Source: Euglena gracilis (Eukaryota > Euglenida > Euglenophyceae > Euglenales). Taken from it: DNA of 64,000 nt. The position numbers were made by a program, and so were the translations under genes. The DNA lies in NCBI GenBank assembly GCA_039621445.1, contig CP154957.1, positions 28,840,798-28,904,797 of the forward strand, in the 5' to 3' direction. Positions 54,001 through 64,000 of the stretch are shown one piece after another. The notes beneath the pieces were generated by a model. It searched no databases. It was given only the letters and a program-made list of their open reading frames with translations, and had not been told where the DNA came from. Position 1 is the stretch's first letter. Each line of letters starts with the position of its first letter.

Positions 54001-56613
54001 CACAGAGGCGAGACATGAAACGGACAGGCCGGGTTCCCTCCAGGTTAGGGTGTGTGCCAAAGAGGCGAAGCATGAAAAGTATGTGACTCAAAGTGAATTC
54101 CCACATAAGATCGTTTGGCTGATTTTCATCTGCCCGTTCTGGGAATCACCAAAAACCACATTGTTTGGTTTGTATCTTCGACATTCCATCCACCGGCCCT
54201 GGAAACTGCCATCAGAGTCTCGCTCAGAAAACTGTCCAAAGTTATCACAATCCTGCTTGAAAACTGTACAGGTGGTTAGGAAGTTGTCAGATGAAAGTTT
54301 CCAAGGGGGTAAATTAAACCAAAATAGCGTCACCGTTTCTCTAAAAGGCACCAAAAATCGTCATTCAATCCTGCTTTCGGAACGCCTGCTTCTGGTGCCT
54401 TTGACCACTGTCAAAACGTCAAATCAAAGAGACACTTCCTTCATCCAATGCACACTAAGCACAGTGTGGACTGCAGTAGCGACAGGGCAAGGGCTCGTCT
54501 CTCCATCTCCAACAAAGAGGAAGGGAGGGGGGCACCCTTTAGGTCTTGCAGCAGCGTTAAGGGCAGGAGGTCCTCCAGGAGGCTCCAGTCCTTGGGGACG
54601 TCGGCAAACCCATGGGCGATGGCCTCCTGGCCGGCGGGGGGGGGGGGGGGGGGGGATCGGGGGGGGGGGGCCCAGGGTTTGGTGTAAGGCTGGGTGGGGA
54701 GCCCAGGATGGAAGGATTTGGTGTTTATTTGATATGGTTCACAAAAAATGTGAACCGCAAACTTGCTTTGGCATACACAGACGAACCAGAAAAAATTGGT
54801 GTCAGATAAAACAAAAAAATTGTGAAGCACAAAAAAATTTTCAGGTGTCCACAAGTGCACCACAAAATCTGTTTTGTGTCCACATATATAGACGATAAGA
54901 CAAATGCCACCTTGGAGTGCACAATGCATAATTGAATCAGGAAAGCGCCTCAAAATGAGCCATTACGACTTGGCGCTTTGGTTTGTGGCAAAGATGCCAG
55001 GTCCGAGAATCGGCCAGATGCAAGTTGGACACTTCTTTTTGGTGAATATTGTCAAAAGTGCAAAAAAAATTGCAAAAAAGGCTGGAAGGCATCTGACTGG
55101 ACATTTGTGGGGGGGGGGGGGTTGCTGGAACCAAAGATTCACATAGTGACGGGAGGTTTTCGAGAGTGGGTGCTCAGGACCCTGCCCCCCCCCCCCGGGG
55201 GGTGAGGTGAGCCATGCGTCAGATTTTTGTCCAGCCGAATACCATTTTTTTAAGTGTTTTCGGCCGATTTTGGCTGGATTTTGGGTGGGTGGGGGTGGGT
55301 GGTTGACCCCGGGGGGGGGGGGGGGTTGACAGGTGCTAAGTCAATCTATGGCTGGAACCATGGATTGATCTGGAACCTCTTGGCAGGGGTCAGAACCCCC
55401 ACCAATGGACAAGGAAGGGGGGACACAATCCCACCTAAACTGCGAAACTGCGGACATCCTCCTGGCATCGAAATCTGAGGGGGGCTGCTCTATGTCAAAA
55501 AAAAACGATTTTTGGTGATGAGGCACGTGGAGGTGAGGGACATACGTAGGCCTTCTTGGACCCGGACAGGAAGTCAGGGATCTCGAAGTCGTACCGCCGG
55601 GACTGCACGAACTCCCGCTCCTTCAGCAACCGCAGAAGGGTGCCGTTGGCAATCACCGTGTCCCCGATCTTGCCAGTCGGGGCTTTGAACTGTGGGAAGG
55701 GGGGGGGGTCGGGGAGGTGCGACGGCCCCTGGAGACGCATGCGTGGCAATGATGGCACAGATGTTGGGCACGCTTTCATGCTTTCACGTGTGCACCTGTA
55801 GGGTCAGGTCTGCCTGCATGCATCTCTTTGAGGACACCAGGGGTTGCTGGGCTGGAGCTATTCATGACCTGGGCCCCAGGGTTCAATCGAAGGGGGGGGT
55901 CGGACTCCCCCCCCATTCCAGGGGGGTGGGACCCCTCCTACACGTGAACAGTGGCGCGGTCCGGGACCAAATTTTTGACCCGGCAGAAAGCGCTGGGCCA
56001 AAAATTGTTGCGTCCCGAAATCGGCCGAAAATGGAAAACGTCATTTTGGGCACTTCTTGGACAAAGAAATATGTCAAAATGGAAACAAAAAAAAACTGCA
56101 AAGCGGAGCTGTCCCATCCCCCTACCCTGAGAGGGTCGGTCCGGACCCCCCCCCCTTGCAGGTGGGGGTCCAGACCATACCATTGCTTAGCGACCCCGGG
56201 GGGAGGGGGGAGGGGGTTGCTAAGCAATCTTTCCACTCTGAAAAAACCAGTCAGTCACTTTACCCCCCCTGGGGGGGGGGGGGTCGGCCACTCTTCAGGA
56301 GGCAATGAACATTTGCCAAAAAGTCTCAAAAAACTCCAAAAAATTTCCGGCGCCTTCGACGCAGGCCAGCTACTTTTTCATTTTCGGGCCTACCTGGAGG
56401 GTCTTGGCCAGAAAACCAGTCAGTCACCCCCCCCCCTGGGGGTGGGGTGGACAGGCGCCAAGCAAATGGTGTGGTCCAGACCGCCCCTCTGGTCCTTCCG
56501 GAGGCAGGGGCGGGGGGACAATCCCCCTTTTACCCTATTTACCTTCCTTAATACCGAACCCTGGCTGGCGCGCCACAAAGAGGTCAAAGATCGCACAGGC
56601 AAGAACGCACGAG

Positions 56614-56696
<83 letters not shown>

Positions 56697-56777
56697 ACAA
56701 AGCTTTTCACGTCCGTCGGGATGTGCTTTCGAGCAAAGAGAGAGCTCGCCAACAACAGGCGGCCCCGCCACATGGCC
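51073..56777 (-). CDS. Unrecognised multi-exon gene, six candidate exons
   Basis: Reading down the minus strand, exon-like blocks with strong G/C third positions occur at 56696-56777 ([20 protein letters not shown]), 55546-55689 (48 codons; [39 protein letters not shown]), 54463-54626 ([40 protein letters not shown]), 52302-52379 ([20 protein letters not shown]), 52068-52172 ([33 protein letters not shown]) and 51073-51184 ([34 protein letters not shown]). Most acceptors end in a C-rich tract and CAG; the 55546 exon has a GTATGT donor. The product looks soluble and helical. No family was recognised. It could be one gene or two. Confidence 0.5.
51692..51960. mobile_element. hAT-type MITE with perfect 8-bp duplication
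   Basis: Ends CAGGGGTTTTTTTTTTAAG and CTAAAAAAAACCCTG are approximate inverted repeats. GTTTGGCT flanks both sides exactly (51684-51691 and 51961-51968). The interior carries the 11-bp-stem hairpin TTTTCGGCGCC-TTC-GGCGCCGAAAA at 51865-51889, like 24975-25251. Confidence 0.92.
53404..53602. repeat. TATATACA microsatellite
   Basis: Runs of ATATATACATATATACA on both sides of a centre near 53498, where ATATATGTATATAT reverses the strand sense. Confidence 0.95.
53840..54106 (-). pseudogene. Possible piggyBac-like transposase C-terminal fragment
   Basis: The minus-strand frame reads [17 protein letters not shown], then [33 protein letters not shown] and stop. One base on, at a T8 run, the adjacent frame gives DSC. 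C-x2-C, a basic loop, T-x-Y and a further Cys resemble the C-terminal zinc finger of piggyBac transposases, but the match is short and the catalytic domain is not visible. It could be chance. Confidence 0.2.
55877..56563. mobile_element. Probable composite CAGGGTTC element
   Basis: CAGGGTTCAATCGAAGG (55877) and CCTTAATACCGAACCCTG (ending 56563) are approximate inverted ends of the 4711-5092 family. Internal C/G blocks and two short hairpins (55980, 56347) suggest nested copies. The flanks do not give a clean duplication. Confidence 0.45.
56617..56694. repeat. (CA)n microsatellite
   Basis: About 38 CA units, directly against the proposed donor of the minus-strand exon 56696-56777 (read GTGTGT on that strand). 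Confidence 0.97.
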
Positions 56778-56999
56778 CTGCGGGGAGGGGAGGCTGCGGG
56801 AGGGAAGGGCGGCCCCCGCCGGAGGCGTTGGACAACCCTGGGGGTGGATGTCCATGTCTCCCCATCGCCAATGAAGCAGCCAAGAATCAATCATCCTTAA
56901 CCCAGGCAGCCAGGCGGAAGCACAGAAAGTGGATTCTTTTGGCCCTGCCCCACGCTCGGGTGTCACGTTGGTGCAGAGGTGAGCTGGTCCGAGGTCACG

Positions 57000-58229
57000 T
57001 TGATACAGTCATTCTCTTGGAGGACACCACCACATTGGAGGACACTGGCATTCTCTTAGAAATAAAAAATAAATGAGGTAAGTAATAAATAAGGTTCACT
57101 CTTCAATCGACAAAAAATGACTTTAATTCTCTCACTTTTCTGATTTCCTGTTTTTTTTTGTGCAGATCTCCCAACACAGGTTTTTCAAAAAAGTTGGCCC
57201 CCTCCAACCCCTTGAAGCACTTGAATTTTTCGAAAATAAAAAGCTCCCTATGAGCCAGGGCAACAGGTATGAAAATAAAAGCAACAAGATTGGGGTAAGA
57301 CAATACAACTGATGTGAGGCAGCCCTTCGTTATAAATCAATTAGCTGTGTGCCACTGCTTTTGCCAACCTTGTGAAGGTCTTTGCCTGGTATGTTGCCGT
57401 CTTACTGTGTGGCACAATCGTTTCACTCTTCATGATGTGAGTTTGTATTCTTGCAGGATCCCCTGAAACGCTTCGGTACTGCCAAATAACTTTGCATAAC
57501 TTTGCAAATAACTTTGCATAACTTTGGTCCATTTACTATGCAGAAGGCAAAGTCATTTGTGGGGGGGGGGGGGTTAAATTCCATTTCCAAAACAACCAAT
57601 GGCTCGCCAAAATCAAAGGAAAGGTTGCTAACCCGGGTCAACCAGCCACCCAGCCAGAAAAGCAGGCTGCCGAGATGACCAATCTCCCATCGGTTCCTTG
57701 GCTAACGTGAACATGAAAGCATTTCCCGTTCCTGAGGTACACAGGTGTTTTGGTGGAGGTGTCTCATACAATTCATTTCCGACCTCCTCCCCAGGAAAAT
57801 GTCTCCAGACAAGCCAGCAAATACAGGGGAGGATTCAGGGTTCAAAACAAGGTCAGAGACAGAGGGGCAGAATGCAAAGGACTGTCGGGGGGGGGGGGGC
57901 TGCTCCCAAGGGGATGGCTTCCCATCCTGCCTGTCGTTGCATCTTTGAGGCGAGTTTGTGAACTTTTCTTTGGCGGAGTGGTTGCTGGGTGGTGTTTGTT
58001 TCCCAGGGCTTGGTGCACAACGCAAAAATTTGATAGCTTGAAGCGAGGCGATGTGGGGTGGGACAAACAGCTCACATCAGCAGTACATGTTGCCTAAATT
58101 TCTGCCACAAGCGGGGAAACCAACATAAACATATATATGATGTCCTTGTTCGGCGATGAGGACCACATCACTACGTCAAAGAGGAAAAGGTGTAGATGCA
58201 TCGAAATTGCAGCGGGAGCGGCGTCGCAG
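57000..58229. other. No gene seen between the two minus-strand genes
   Basis: AT-rich, with repeated AACTTTGCAT words near 57490-57530 and one CAGGGTTCAAAACAAGG MITE end near 57836. It would include the 3' flank of the FERRY3-like gene and the promoter of the next minus-strand gene if that starts near 56.8 kb. Confidence 0.45.
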
Positions 58230-58345
58230 CTACAATGCCAAGGAGCGCAGGATGGCCTTCACCTTTCGGTGCAGTTCGCTGCTGACGTGCAGGCGGCACT
58301 GGACAGTGTTCATGCAAGAGAGAGGAGGGACCTCCAGAGCGCTGT
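58230..58345 (-). CDS. FERRY3-like terminal exon
   Basis: Acceptor TTTCAAG. The frame reads [20 protein letters not shown], then AILRSLAL and TAG. The plus strand is also open here with fair codon bias, so strand choice rests on the family match and the stop at the expected place. Confidence 0.55.
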
Positions 58346-61300
58346 CTTGAAAGACATCATGGCATGGGGGTGTGTATGTTGTGTGTGTGTGTGTGTGTGT
58401 GTGTGTCTGCACACGTGTGCGGTGTTGCGATGTTTACAATTTAAAAACACAACTCTCACCTTGCACAAAACTAACGTTGACCGTAATACCCACCAAGCCA
58501 AGGTATTTAACAAGGGAAACTTCCCAGAAAAAAAAATCCCAAAAAAAACAAAAAAAATCAAACCACAAAGGGGTGCCTGGAGACCCCACATAGATAGGAC
58601 GGTTTGGTTCAGCTTAAAACGATCAATCGGTCCATAAATGCTTATGCAGTGTCTGAGCAGAGGGGCGAGTGCTCAAACACACGGTGATGGTGCCACACTG
58701 TAAACCCCCCCAAATATAAAGCCCCCCCTCAAATATAAAGCCACTCGCTATTTTCCCCAATGTGCAGTTATTATCCAAAATGGAGCATTTCTGGTGAAAA
58801 AAAATTTGTATCCACCCAAAATTTTTCTGCTTTTTTCCTGAATGGCACCATCGCCCAGCTCTACATCAGAGGGGGGGGGGGGCTTTATATTTGGGTGGCA
58901 AAACCAAACCCCCTTGGGGGTACACAACGAAAATTTGTCATAAATTTTGGTATTTGGCCACAATTGAAGGCCACCGAAGGGCATGGAGGCCACCCAAAAA
59001 AAGCTTGATTTCCCCCCCCCCAAATATGAAGCAGGGGGGGGGAATTGATATCGGAGGCCTTCTGAAAAATTGCGGAAAAATTGCGGAAAAATTGCGGAAA
59101 TTGCGGAAAAATTGCGGAAAAATTGATATCGGGTATACACATTTCTGCTTGGGGGGACTTAGAAAATTTTCAATTGTGAGGTTCAGAACACCGCAACACC
59201 CACGTCGATGCAGGCGAGCACAAATCAACACGCTTGATGTTCTTTGCACAGGTGGGACGCACCTAATCCTGTGACCAGTGGTGCACCTGTGAGAAAAATT
59301 GGTAAACTGGGGGGGAACAACAAAACACAATAGCACACCTGTTGATCCATTTGAAGAATGGCTTGAACTCATTGCATCTTCCATCTTCGGTGGTGGGGAA
59401 AAAATTCTTCAAAAAAATGGTGAAAAATTGCGGAAAATTGCGGAAATTGCGGAAAAATTGCGGATATCAATTTCCCCCCCCCTGTATGAAGCCCCCCCCC
59501 CCGAAATATAAAGCCCCCCTGAGGGTCTTGAAATCCCGTCCAAAATATGAAGCCGGGGGGGCTTTATATTTGGGAAGGGTTATCTCCAGAAAGGCACAGC
59601 ACCCTGCGAGTCGCCCACACAGCACCAATGCTGAGTCCCGCACAGGCCTGCCAGGGAAGGTTGCTGGTACCCATGGAGGGGGGGGCTGCCAACTGACAAA
59701 GCAATTGTCATTCTTTTGCACACAACGTTTTGCTCATTCTGCTTCAAGCCATTAATCCATCCGACCATGCGTGAACAATGCAACATGGAGGACCTTCGGC
59801 GGTACAGAGAGGAGGAGTACACTGCACTGAAGAACACTGGTCCCTGGGTCTAATCACGAAAAAAGGCGATGCAAATGAACACAAAAAAGAAAGCACGCAA
59901 AAAAACATAAATTTGATTTATGAATTTTGGGGGGGTTCGGGCAAACATGTTTCGAAAAAAGACAAGAAACGACGAAAAGTTGGCATCAGGGGAAAATATG
60001 GCAAAAAAATGGAAGTCAAATAAAGAAAGAACTTTTTCCAGCAGATTTCGAAAAGTTAGTGGAAAGAAAGCACAGAAAAAGTGCAGAAAACACGTATTCT
60101 ATAAATAAAAAGGCTAAAAGACGCAAATCAAACGTGTTTGCAACCCATTCCTGTTGGCAAGCCCCAACCACCACTCCCTATAGGGGGACACCAACCCACT
60201 GCAAACAAAGAGCCGCGCCAGAGGAAAGGCCTGGCCCCGTGGTGTGGGCCTTGGCGGCCAGGGCGGGCTGGCGGTCGCCGTCGTGCCGCCTCCGCTCGGC
60301 GGCGGCGACCGCCCGCACCACCGCCGAGAGGGCCGCCTCGAGGGCCGCCGGGGAAGGCTCCCGGCTGGACGGCGGCCGCACACGCGGTAACCCAGTGACC
60401 AAAACCGCTTCGGAGCACCCCCGGGGGAAAGGGGAAAAAGTACACTCACTCAACCAGTCCAGAGACTATTTGTGGTTGGATCCTCGAGCGGGGACATAGT
60501 GGGTCAAAATTGTCAAGTTTTTTATAGAAATGCCGCAAATATATATACATACATACATACATACATACATACATACATACATACATACATACATACATAC
60601 ATACATACATACATACATACATACATACATACATACATACATACATACATACATACATACATACATACATACATACATACATACATACATACATACATAC
60701 ATACATACATACATACATACATACATACATACATACATACATACATACATACATACATACATACATACATACATACATACATACATACATACATACATAC
60801 ATACACACATACATACATACATACATACATACATACATACATTCATACCTACCTACCTACCTACCTACCTACCTACCTACCTACCTACCTACCTACCTAC
60901 CTACCTACCTACCTACCTACCTACCTACATACATACATATGGTAACCCCAATTATAGGGCCCCCCCAGGGGGGGGCCCTATAGTTGGGAGAGGGGGTCAA
61001 AAAATTTTGTGTTAATGATGGAATAGGGTTAGGGTTACGAATTCGGCCTAACTTTAGGCCTAACTTGTACACCTAACACCCGTCTATAAGTTAGGCCTAA
61101 CCCTAAACCTAAGTTGTAAGTTGTAAGTTGTAACCCTAACCCTATTCCATCATTAATGCAAAAAAAAAATTGACCCCCTCTGTCAACTATAGGGCCCCCC
61201 CTGGGGGGCCCTGTAGTTGTGGGTTGCTTGTTGTAGGTAGGTAGGTAGGTAGGTAGGTAGGTAGGTAGGTAGGTAGGTAGGTAGGTAGGCAGGTAGGTAG

Positions 61301-61943
61301 GTAGGTAGGTAGGTAGGTAGGTAGGTAGGTAGGTAGGTAGGTAGGTAGGTAGGTAGGTAGGTAGGTAGGTAGGTAGGTAGGTAGGTAGGTAGGTAGGTAG
61401 GTAGGCAGGTAGGCAGGTAGGCAGGTAGGCAGGTAGGCAGGTAGGCAGGTAGGCAGGTAGGCAGGTAGGCAGGTAGGCAGGTAGGCAGGTAGGCAGGTAG
61501 GCAGGTAGGCAGGTAGGCAGGTAGGCAGGTAGGTAGGTAGGCAGTAGGCAGGTAGCAGGTAGGTGGGTAGGTGGGTAGGTAGGTAGGTAGGGAGGTAGGT
61601 AGGTAGGTAGGTAGGTAGGTAGGTAGGTAGGTAGGTAGGTAGGTAGGTAGGTAGGTAGGTAGGTAGGTAGGTAGGTAGGTAGGTAGGTAGGTAGGTAGGT
61701 AGGTAGGTAGGTAGGTAGGTAGGTAGGTAGGTAGATAGATAGATAGATAGATTGGATGGATGGATGGATGGATGGATGGATGGATGGATGGATGGATGGA
61801 TGGATGGATGGATGGATGGATGGATGGATGGATGGATGGATGGATGATGGATGGATGGATGGATGGATGGATGATGGATGGATGGATGGACGGACGGATG
61901 GATGGATGGATAGATAGATAGATAGATAGATATAATATATGGA

Positions 61944-61977
<34 letters not shown>

Positions 61978-63112
61978 TCCACACTTTCTAGCGACGACGA
62001 CTTGTTTTTTTCCCACACCACATGATTTTTGCGCACCACACACACCACATTTTTCACTTGCATTTCTTCGGAAGTTTTTTCCTTATCGGGGATGATGGAT
62101 GGGGAGTGGTTATTAACCGCGGTTAAAGGTGGTGGGGGGTCTTTACACTGAAATGTTCCACCACACACCAACCACCCCACTGTATTTTCAGTTGTGCATG
62201 CAACACCTTGCAGCTGGCAGCCTGGCACAGGGAGCGCCGTCAGGTCGATGGCCAGGCAGGCAATGGACTCAGGGGATCACACCAACCTGGAGGGGTTGGG
62301 CGTCCAGCGTTCATCCTGGAGCCAAACTCAACACGAGCACCAAGTTCCAAGAGCCACTTTATCCGTCGACTGCGTTCGTTCAATTTTCCTGGCAAGACCC
62401 AAACTGCAAATCAGGCAAACCAGGGGGGTCACGCACCCAAGCTTGACTTGGACTTGGTCGCCGATGGCTGGCTGGTTCCCTTCCGCTGAGGGAACCCCCT
62501 GGCCGTGCCAGCAGGCGCACATCTCCAGGATGCGGCCCACCGTCGCCTCGAGGGTCGCGGGCGGGCCGGGCAGGGCGTGGAACGCAACGTGTACGCCGTT
62601 CAGGTTGGAGTGGCGGGTGATGGCGAAGCCCGCGGCGGGTGGGGCCAGGGCCTGTGTGGCGACGCCCCCCCCCCTGCAGGCCGGGGCCCTGGGCGGCGCT
62701 GCGGTCCGCTCTGGGGCATGACCAGCAGTTCTGTGGCGACTCCGTCCTCGATGGGGGTGCTGCTTCACAGGGACGGAATAATTTCCATTTCTTAACTGTC
62801 ATTGGCCTCCCAACAACTCGACTCTGACGGTTCGCCAAAAAATGAAGAATGCCCTCCCTTCCCCAGAAGGCGACCGCTTCTGGAGGGGGACCCACCCAAG
62901 ACCACTTGGGGGTTCCCATGGGAAACCCACCCCATACCACACTGCGGCCCAGTGCCCCACACTTCCGGGGGACAGAGGCCCCCCGGGGGGGACGACTCCC
63001 CAACGCTGCCGCCGACCACGGGCCTCTCTCTGTAAGTACACAGCAAGCCTGGGGCACGGCCCTCCCCTGCAGCGCCTGGGCCCACTGGGCGTCCAGGGAC
63101 TCGAAGAGGAGC
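58230..63112 (-). CDS. FERRY3/C12orf4 (DUF2362) homologue, C-terminal part
   Basis: Four minus-strand exon blocks follow the order of the animal protein. 63043-63112 reads [16 protein letters not shown], like the FES...W..EL helix. 62496-62673 reads [20 protein letters not shown] and [11 protein letters not shown], matching the conserved TRHSNL-x-x-VHV-x-FH signature and the following helix. 60225-60366 reads [20 protein letters not shown], where an amphipathic helix is expected. 58230-58345 reads [20 protein letters not shown] and stops (TAG 58230-58232), matching the TVQF...S.E C-terminal end. In animals this protein is part of the FERRY complex, a Rab5 effector that links mRNAs to early endosomes; that role here is inferred. 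The N-terminal exons lie beyond 63.1 kb or were missed. Similarity is recalled, not searched. Confidence 0.65.
58377..58407. repeat. (GT)n microsatellite
   Basis: Immediately upstream (minus sense) of the terminal exon acceptor. Confidence 0.95.
58700..59585. mobile_element. Cluster of TAAACCC-AAATATAAAGCCCC elements
   Basis: TAAACCCCCCCAAATATAAAGCC starts near 58701. Complementary GGCTTTATATTTGGG ends occur near 58872-58887 and 59559-59574, the latter closing with GGGTTATC. AAATATGAAGC/AAATATAAAGC words recur at 59017, 59480 and 59540. Between them AAAAATTGCGG is repeated in tandem at 59065-59130 and 59425-59465. At least two nested or adjacent copies are present. Confidence 0.6.
60225..60366 (-). 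CDS. FERRY3-like internal exon, Ala/Arg-rich helix
   Basis: The frame reads [20 protein letters not shown], then [20 protein letters not shown], with virtually every third base G or C. Its place between the TRHSNL exon and the terminal exon suits the helix before the C-terminus. Borders are approximate. Confidence 0.5.
60541..60930. repeat. (ATAC)n then (CTAC)n array
   Basis: About 75 ATAC units followed by about 20 CTAC units. Open frames through it (poly Tyr-Ile-His-Thr) are artefacts. Confidence 0.98.
60942..61226. repeat. Foldback element with telomere-like centre
   Basis: Arm 60942-61035 (GGTAACCCCAATTATAGGGC, C/G run, TATAGTTGGGAGAGGGGGTC, ATGATGGAATAGGGTTAGGG) pairs with 61128-61226 in reverse. 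The centre repeats TTAGGCCTAA and AAGTTGTAAGTTGTAA. Confidence 0.88.
61231..61970. repeat. (GTAG)n, (GCAGGTAG)n, (GATG)n and (AT)n array
   Basis: GTAG units to 61398, alternating GTAG/GCAG to about 61530, GTAG again to 61733, ATAG, then GATG to about 61910, GATA and AT. GTAG is the complement of the CTAC array on the other side of the foldback. Confidence 0.98.
62496..62673 (-). CDS. FERRY3-like exon with TRHSNL signature
   Basis: The frame reads [20 protein letters not shown], then [20 protein letters not shown] and [17 protein letters not shown]. This is the most diagnostic block of the DUF2362 family. The acceptor is either CCTGCAG before a G9 run (top 62673) or CACACAG (top 62651). Confidence 0.7.
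63043..63112 (-). CDS. FERRY3-like upstream exon
   Basis: The frame reads [20 protein letters not shown] with biased third positions. The overlapping plus strand has a perfect GTAAGT at 63031, which slightly weakens the strand call. Confidence 0.4.
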
Positions 63113-63469
63113 TCCGGGGCGGCAGTGCAGCAGCGGTGCCCCCCGGCCCCTCCTCGCCTGGGGGGTCAGGAACGCTTCCCCGGGAACGCTTCCATTCCCC
63201 GCCCATCAAAATGGGCAAGCGTCCATTGTGCGAGTGCCAGGCTTTGGCAGGTTTGGCGTTGGCCTTCCAAGTCCCCAGCCGCCAAGTATTTGTGGCAAAT
63301 GCCAATGGGATCAGAGCTGTGAAGTTGCACATGACTTTACAGCCCTTTTGGACATTTGAGTTGCAGGGAATCCCTCAAAATCCAAGATAGCAAAATCGCT
63401 GTATCAATTTGCAAACAAAGGAGGGAAATGCAGCCGCTTCCAGGACACAAAACAAATCCCAAGAGTGAA

Positions 63470-64000
63470 ACTTCGGGTAAACCCTCCTGCCAAATAATAC
63501 GCCCGGGGTTTTATTTTTCCGCCCGAAGTCCCGGCCCGAGGGGGGGGGGTATTATCTGGCACGGGTAATAACTCCCAAATTTTCGAAGTTTTCGAAGTTT
63601 TTCTCAGTTTGATAGGACCCAAAATTGCCCCCAAAACCACCCTTCGGGATCATTTATTGAACCTTCTCATGAAATATAGCATTTTTGGAGGCCAGATCCA
63701 AAAACAAAAAAAAATCGATTTGTTTTCGTAATTTATTGTCAGAAATTGTTATTTTTACCCACATTTTCAGGACAAAAATCCGCGACGTCGGCCCAAAAAT
63801 CAGGGGGGGGGTTAATTCGGTCAGCGAAGTCAGACCCTAAGGGGGGGGGGGTATTATGTGGTGTTTCTCAGATAAACCCTCCCCCCAAATAATACCCCCC
63901 AAATGCAAGCTGCGCAGAAAGACAGGGACATTAAATTATTATCCCCCCTGCTTGTCCGTTTACACCGGCCAGGCTCAGAGGCTGTCTTATGACAAGGAGT
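63470..64000. mobile_element. TAAACCC-AAATAATACCCCC elements
   Basis: GGTAAACCCTCCTGCCAAATA, then ATACGCCC (63476-63506), pairs with GGGGGGTATTATCTGGCACG, then GGTAATAACT (63543-63572). GGGGGGGTATTATGTGG near 63847 and GATAAACCCTCCCCCCAAATAATACCCCCC from about 63871 show two further ends, the last running off the right edge. Confidence 0.6.

Noticed and set aside
53615-54898. 427-codon plus-strand frame
   Set aside because: It crosses G/C runs and parts of minus-strand exons, with no consistent codon bias or motif.
60446-62228. Several overlapping frames up to about 400 codons
   Set aside because: Products of ATAC, CTAC, GTAG and GATG tandem arrays open on both strands; no codon bias or domain.

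Overview
The window is eukaryotic nuclear DNA. Coding sequence occurs only as short, GC-rich exons with G or C at most third codon positions. They sit in long, AT-richer, repeat-filled introns with GT-AG-type borders. No rRNA, tRNA, CRISPR array or bacterial-style operon was seen. Interstitial TTAGGG tracts, a DIRS-type retrotransposon, hAT-like elements and a gene resembling animal FERRY3/C12orf4 fit an intron-rich protist or alga. The lineage cannot be fixed from this window alone. Homopolymer C/G runs (up to G36) and possible homopolymer frameshifts mean that some breaks could be assembly errors.

Layout. 1-1507: a 512-bp tandem repeat. 2.2-12 kb, plus strand (possibly to 15.5 kb): a protein kinase gene in at least seven exons, with palindromes, telomere-like repeats, hAT-type MITEs and a large GT/GC microsatellite in its introns. 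13.1-14.5 kb: a decayed hAT-like element with a BED-type zinc-finger fragment. 18-19 kb: a frameshifted DDE transposase fragment. 23.4-26 kb: a few unrecognised exon-like pieces. 26-42.2 kb, plus strand: exons that together read like a Golgi or secretory glycosyltransferase, starting with a signal anchor. 44.6-49.2 kb: a nearly complete DIRS-like element (RT, RNase H, tyrosine recombinase, inverted termini and an internal region spelling the circle junction), flanked by fragments of relatives. 51-56.8 kb, minus strand: an unrecognised multi-exon gene. 58.2-63.1 kb, minus strand: the C-terminal part of a FERRY3 (DUF2362) homologue, with a mirror-image tetranucleotide array in one intron.

The main new signal is in the non-coding DNA. 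Many 100-700 bp elements with terminal inverted repeats (TIRs) fill the introns. One group has CAGG-type termini, and several copies have clear 8-bp target duplications. A second group begins TAACCC or TAAACCC next to C runs. Members of both carry a small hairpin (stem such as GGCGC, loop GAA or TTC) whose stem changes are compensatory. Some lie at exon borders, and one appears to supply a 3' splice site, so these elements may take part in making introns.
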